Shown piece after piece: positions 24,849-28,094 of a stretch of DNA of 28,094 nucleotides (its first letter is position 1; every line of letters starts with the position of its first letter). Position numbers and translations under genes: made by a program. The stretch spans positions 1 through 28,094 of the forward strand of contig JASFIT010000008.1 of the NCBI GenBank assembly GCA_050122535.1. Direction: 5' to 3'. A model generated the notes under the pieces. That model did no database searches. It was not told the origin of the DNA and saw only the letters and a program-made list of their open reading frames with translations. This stretch comes from JASFEQ01 sp050122535 (GTDB lineage: Bacteria > Desulfobacterota > DSM-4660 > Desulfatiglandales > HGW-15).

Positions 24849-26882
24849 TCACGTTTTGTCATAATGGCTGAAGTGCATCGTGAACGTGCCCCGTCCTTGG
24901 GAGACGGAACGGAGGGAGGTGGAATAACCGAACATCTTCGAAAGGGGAACTCTGGCTGTCAGGACCTGAATGGGTCCTTTGGTGGTAATTTGCTCAATCT
25001 TTCCTTGTCTAGCGTTTAAATCGCCGATCACCTCGCCCATAAACTCCTCGGGAATTAGGATTTCAGCCTTCATAATGGGCTCTAAAAGGATGGGCTCAGC
25101 CTCTTCACAGGCGTTTCGAAAGGCCATTGCAGATGCTATTCTGAAGGCCATTTCGCCTGAATACATCTCATTTATCTGCACATCCAAGAGAGCCGTTTCC
25201 ACGTCTATAATGGGATAACCCATGAGTACACCGCCGCTGGCGGTCTCTTCAATGCCCTCCTTAATGGCTGCAAGGAATTCCGCAGTAAGGTCTGGGTTTT
25301 TGCATCGGTCCATGAACCGGTTACCGCTGCCTCGAGGCAGCGGGCTGATCTCTATTTTCACACCGGCAATGTGTTGCTGTCCTGCCAGCTCCTTTCGAAA
25401 GGTTTCTTGCCGCTGGGCGCTTTGCATCACGGTTTCTCGATAGACGACTTGGGGCTTGCCTTGGTTAGTGTCCACAAAGAACTCTCTCTTAATGCGGCCC
25501 ACTTTGATTTCCAGATGAAGTTCTCCCATACCCGACATGACCGTCTGCCCTGTTTCCTCATCAATTCGGAACCTAAAGGTGGGATCTTCATCGGATAGTT
25601 TGGCGAGGGCGTCCAGTAGTCTCTCCTGGTCCTGCACCTTTTTGGGCTCGACAGCCATGGAAATCACAGGCTCATCAAATTGTATGGGCTCAAGCAGCAC
25701 GGGATCACCCTCGTTACATAGAGTGTCCCCAGTGCTTGTCACCTTCAAGCCCATAACGGCAATGATGTCACCCGCAGCAGCCTGGTCAATCCGTTCTCGT
25801 TTGTTTGAGTGCATCTTCAAGAGTCGGGCCAACTTTTCTCTCATCTTTTTCCCCGGATTAAAGACGGTATCGCCCGCCTTAGCCGTCCCAGAGTAAACTC
25901 TTACGTATGTCATTTTCCTGCCCTTCTCCATCATCACTTTGAAGGATAAGGCAGAGAATGGCCCTTTGATTTCTGCTGGTCGGAGTTCCTCTTTTCCGGT
26001 TTCTGGGTCATGGCCAACAATGGGAGGCACATCGAGAGGAGAAGGAAGATAGTCTACAATGCCATCCAGAAGAGGCTGTATTCCCTTGTTGCGCAATGCT
26101 GCACCGCAGAAAATAGGGACTAATTCCAGCTTTACAGTGGCTGTCCTGATGGCGCGCTTGAGTTCCTTTTCATCGATTTCCTCTTCAGCCAAGTATTTGT
26201 CCATGATCACATCGTCTTTGTCTGCCAAGGTTTCCAGGAGCATTTCCCTGTACTTGGCGGCCTCTTCCATAAGGTCAGAAGGGATGGCGGCTTCTTCCAA
26301 TTCAGCGCCCAGCGTCTCTTCTTCCCACACAATCCCTTTCATCTTGAGGAGGTCAATGACGCCAACATAGTTCTCTTCGGCCCCCCACGGCAACTGAACG
26401 ACCAAAGGAGTAGCTCCTAAGCGCTCTTCGATCATCTTGACGGCCCGGAAAAAATCAGCGCCTATCCGATCCATTTTGTTGATAAAAGCGATCTTTGGGA
26501 CTTCATATCGGTCCGCTTGGTGCCAAACCGTTTCTGACTGGGGTTCTACGCCTTCCACCGCGGAAAAAACACCAATGGCCCCATCCAACACCCTTAGGGA
26601 GCGCTCCACCTCGATGGTGAAGTCCACGTGACCGGGAGTGTCTATGATGTTGATGGTGTGTCCTGCCCAATTGTAGGAGGTTACTGCTGAGGTTATGGTG
26701 ATTCCCCTCTCTTTTTCTTCCAGCATCCAGTCCATGGTGGCTTCTCCATCATGTACCTCTCCCATCTTATGTACCCGGCCAGTGTAGTACAACATCCGCT
26801 CAGTGATGGTGGTCTTCCCAGCGTCAATATGCGCAATGATGCCTATATTGCGAGTTGTTTTGAGTTTTTGAATTGAAGTCAT
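24849..26882 (-). CDS. fusA: Elongation factor G, probably a paralog (EF-G2 type)
   Basis: The 677-residue GTPase has all G motifs: AHIDAGKTT (residues 17-25), the switch region DWMLEEKERGITITS, DTPGH near 81 and NKMD near 135. EF-G domains II-V follow, including EPVISMAVEPK and the RGSGNRF region of domain IV. It moves tRNA and mRNA through the ribosome during elongation, or acts in recycling if it is a specialised paralog. It is not beside rpsL, rpsG or tuf, and it is slightly shorter than housekeeping EF-G (about 690-700 residues). Both points suggest a second copy. The ATG has only a weak ribosome-binding site (AAGCAAAGAC). The convergent crotonase gene ends 46 bases away. Confidence 0.88.
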   Translation of the reverse strand: MTSIQKLKTTRNIGIIAHIDAGKTTITERMLYYTGRVHKMGEVHDGEATMDWMLEEKERGITITSAVTSYNWAGHTINIIDTPGHVDFTIEVERSLRVLDGAIGVFSAVEGVEPQSETVWHQADRYEVPKIAFINKMDRIGADFFRAVKMIEERLGATPLVVQLPWGAEENYVGVIDLLKMKGIVWEEETLGAELEEAAIPSDLMEEAAKYREMLLETLADKDDVIMDKYLAEEEIDEKELKRAIRTATVKLELVPIFCGAALRNKGIQPLLDGIVDYLPSPLDVPPIVGHDPETGKEELRPAEIKGPFSALSFKVMMEKGRKMTYVRVYSGTAKAGDTVFNPGKKMREKLARLLKMHSNKRERIDQAAAGDIIAVMGLKVTSTGDTLCNEGDPVLLEPIQFDEPVISMAVEPKKVQDQERLLDALAKLSDEDPTFRFRIDEETGQTVMSGMGELHLEIKVGRIKREFFVDTNQGKPQVVYRETVMQSAQRQETFRKELAGQQHIAGVKIEISPLPRGSGNRFMDRCKNPDLTAEFLAAIKEGIEETASGGVLMGYPIIDVETALLDVQINEMYSGEMAFRIASAMAFRNACEEAEPILLEPIMKAEILIPEEFMGEVIGDLNARQGKIEQITTKGPIQVLTARVPLSKMFGYSTSLRSVSQGRGTFTMHFSHYDKT

Positions 26883-27002
26883 GTCTTTGCTTTACAACGA
26901 TATAAAAGAAATTAAAAAGCTGCGAAGCGGTCCACGAAAAAAAGTTTATTTTCCACCGTGGTATACTGTTTGCCGATCAAGCCCGTCAGCCCGTTGCCAA
27001 AT

Positions 27003-27040
27003 AACTGGCGAACCGGCGAACTGGCGAACCGGACAACCGG
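27003..27040. repeat. Short tandem GGCGAAC repeat
   Basis: Three near-identical units, GGCGAACCG, GGCGAACTG and GGCGAACCG, are followed by a diverged GACAACCGG. They lie directly upstream of the promoter of the endonuclease III-like gene. They are too short and too close together for a CRISPR array. The rest of 26883-27050 holds nothing else I recognise. Confidence 0.6.
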
Positions 27041-27050
27041 TCAGGCCAAA

Positions 27051-27080
27051 TTGACACGGAGCGTATATCTAAGTTATCTT
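27051..27080 (+). promoter_or_regulatory. Promoter of the endonuclease III-like gene
   Basis: TTGACA (27051-27056) is followed after 18 bases by TATCTT (27075-27080). The leader is about 35 bases. Confidence 0.45.
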
Positions 27081-27121
27081 GCGATGTCTGTCAAGGCAAG
27101 AAAAATAGGCGGGAGTGGTAC

Positions 27122-27793
27122 TTGCTCGATTCAACAAGTCAGAGACTGATCGAGATGTTTGAGCGCCTCTTGGATCACTTTGGTGCGCAAAGGTGGTGGC
27201 CGGCTAAGACTGAATTGGAGATGATGGTGGGGGCCGTGCTGACGCAGAACACAAACTGGAAGAACGTTGAAAAAGCCATTAACAACTTGAAGAAGGCCAA
27301 TCTACTCTCCTTGCACAAGCTCAGCACCCTCTCCATTTCAGAGGTGGCTGAGGTGATTAGGCCGGCGGGATATTTCAATATTAAGGCAAAACGACTGAAG
27401 AATTTGATGGATTTCATTGTAGAGCACTACCAGGCTGACCTGTCCATGTTTTTGGAGGGAGAGACGCAGACCCTCAGAGAAGGTCTCCTGTCAGTCAAGG
27501 GAATCGGTCCTGAGACCGCGGATAGCATATTGCTCTATGCGGTTCGTCGACCTGTGTTCGTCGTTGATGGCTATACTCACCGCGTCATGAAGCGACATGG
27601 TATGACAGATGAACAGACGAGCTACCACGAACTGCAGGCACTATTTATGGATCATCTTCCTGAGGATTCAGCCCTCTTTAATGAATTTCACGCCCTGCTG
27701 GTTAGGACCGCAAAGGAATTCTGCCGAAAAAAACCCCTTTGTCACATCTGTCCCCTCAAAGAGTGGGGACCAACCTCACCCTTTCTTGATTAG
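27122..27793 (+). CDS. Endonuclease III-like HhH-GPD DNA glycosylase
   Basis: The 223-residue protein has the endonuclease III fold. AVLTQNTNWKNVEKAINNL (near residue 38) is the conserved start of the helical core. The helix-hairpin-helix is VKGIGPETADSILLYA (near 124) and the catalytic aspartate is in VVDGYTHRVMKRHG (near 148). The lysine that gives bifunctional Nth its lyase activity is replaced: GPETAD instead of G-[RK]-K-TA. It is therefore probably a monofunctional base-excision glycosylase. The C-terminal cluster reads CRKKPLCHICPLKEWG: three cysteines, with Gly where the fourth [4Fe-4S] ligand of Nth would be. Start is TTG 27122 with GGGAG upstream; the next in-frame ATG is 27155. Substrate specificity is open. 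Confidence 0.82.
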   Translation: MLDSTSQRLIEMFERLLDHFGAQRWWPAKTELEMMVGAVLTQNTNWKNVEKAINNLKKANLLSLHKLSTLSISEVAEVIRPAGYFNIKAKRLKNLMDFIVEHYQADLSMFLEGETQTLREGLLSVKGIGPETADSILLYAVRRPVFVVDGYTHRVMKRHGMTDEQTSYHELQALFMDHLPEDSALFNEFHALLVRTAKEFCRKKPLCHICPLKEWGPTSPFLD

Positions 27794-28016
27794 CCGCAGA
27801 CGGACGCAGACGTGAGTGGACTATTGCTTAAAACCCCGCGAAGCGGCCTTCAATCCCGCCATTAAATACCCCTCCCTTGATGGGAGGGGCAAGGCCTGCC
27901 CGCCATCGCGAGCATGAGCTCGCTCAGGCGAGGCGGGCGGGGGAGGCTGAAAATAAAGAGCCCCACTCCCACCCCCGTAACAAGTACGGGGCAGGCTCAA
28001 TTTTACCCATCCGAAA
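27794..28016. repeat. Intergenic stretch of GC-rich hairpin repeats
   Basis: No gene is seen. CCCCTCCC and GGGAGGGG (27869-27889) form an 8-bp hairpin, related to the one at the dsrO end, that may also end the glycosylase transcript. A second, larger hairpin pairs CCCGCC (27899-27904) with GGCGGG about 30 bases later. The words GCCGCAGACGGACGCAGACG and GCGAAGCGGCC also look like dispersed repeats. Confidence 0.5.
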
Positions 28017-28094
28017 CTGTGTCGCAATTCGACAAAACTGTCATTCCGGGCGAGCAGAATGATGTTGAGCGAGACCCGGAATTTAGGAAACTCT
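28017..28094. repeat. Long inverted-repeat element, copy 2 (cut by window edge)
   Basis: From CTGTGTCGCAATTCG onward this matches copy 1 (from 23814) with about three differences over some 76 bases, up to AGGAAACT. The right half lies outside the window. Two copies 4 kb apart show the element is dispersed in this genome. Confidence 0.75.

Noticed and set aside
27003..27040. Possible CRISPR array in the GGCGAAC repeats
   Set aside because: Units are 9 bases with no unique spacers, and no cas genes are nearby.
1..28094. tRNA, rRNA, prophage or insertion-sequence transposase genes
   Set aside because: I scanned for cloverleaf-like ends, rRNA words and transposase or phage protein motifs and saw none I could support.

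Overview
The window looks like chromosomal DNA of a sulfate-reducing bacterium of the Desulfobacterota (former Deltaproteobacteria). The evidence is a complete dsrMKJOP set, a tetraheme class III cytochrome c3, a periplasmic [NiFe] hydrogenase, a selenocysteine formate dehydrogenase FdhAB with FdhE, and GC-rich hairpin repeats between genes. I cannot name a genus. The organism must decode UGA as selenocysteine, although no sel genes lie in the window.

Layout. Positions 1-112 (-) hold the start of an HdrC-like iron-sulfur protein cut by the window edge. TsaA/TrmO follows at 402-890 (+). From 1125 to 6856 (+) runs a tight cluster: an RsbRD-N domain protein, then dsrM, dsrK, dsrJ, dsrO and dsrP, preceded by two promoter-like sites. 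After a bidirectional terminator come a VOC protein (-) and a 2[4Fe-4S] ferredoxin (+). From 16013 down to 8675 (-) lies a hydrogenase cluster: small subunit, large subunit, an RND-type membrane protein fused to a cNMP-binding domain and a degenerate GGDEF domain, the maturation protease, HypC, and tetraheme cytochrome c3. An 830-base intergenic stretch carries a structured-RNA candidate and a MITE-like element. A B12-binding-type radical SAM protein (+) then converges on fdhE, and the fdhA-fdhB pair (-) follows. The right end has an enoyl-CoA hydratase family protein (+), an EF-G (-), an endonuclease III-like protein (+) and repeats.

The strongest finding is in the hydrogenase large subunit. 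Its reading frame is interrupted by two in-frame TGA codons three codons apart. They fall exactly on the two nickel-ligand cysteines of the N-terminal L1 motif (RxCGxCxxxH), which here reads R-T-U-G-V-U-T-M-V-H. The C-terminal L2 motif keeps both cysteines. In the [NiFeSe] hydrogenases I know, Sec replaces the first Cys of L2 instead. A perfect 8-bp hairpin with a GGU loop follows, with its loop at nucleotides 24-26 after the second TGA. The loop of the SECIS-like hairpin in fdhA, an accepted Sec enzyme, lies at the same offset. Ordinary gene calling would split both genes or call them broken.

How the genes may work together (inference): periplasmic H2 and formate oxidation feed cytochrome c3, and from there electrons reach membrane complexes. 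DsrMKJOP links periplasmic and quinone electrons to cytoplasmic sulfite reduction. The RND-cNMP-GGDEF protein inside the hydrogenase cluster keeps a c-di-GMP I-site but has lost the catalytic GGDEF residues, so it may be a nucleotide-sensing membrane protein.
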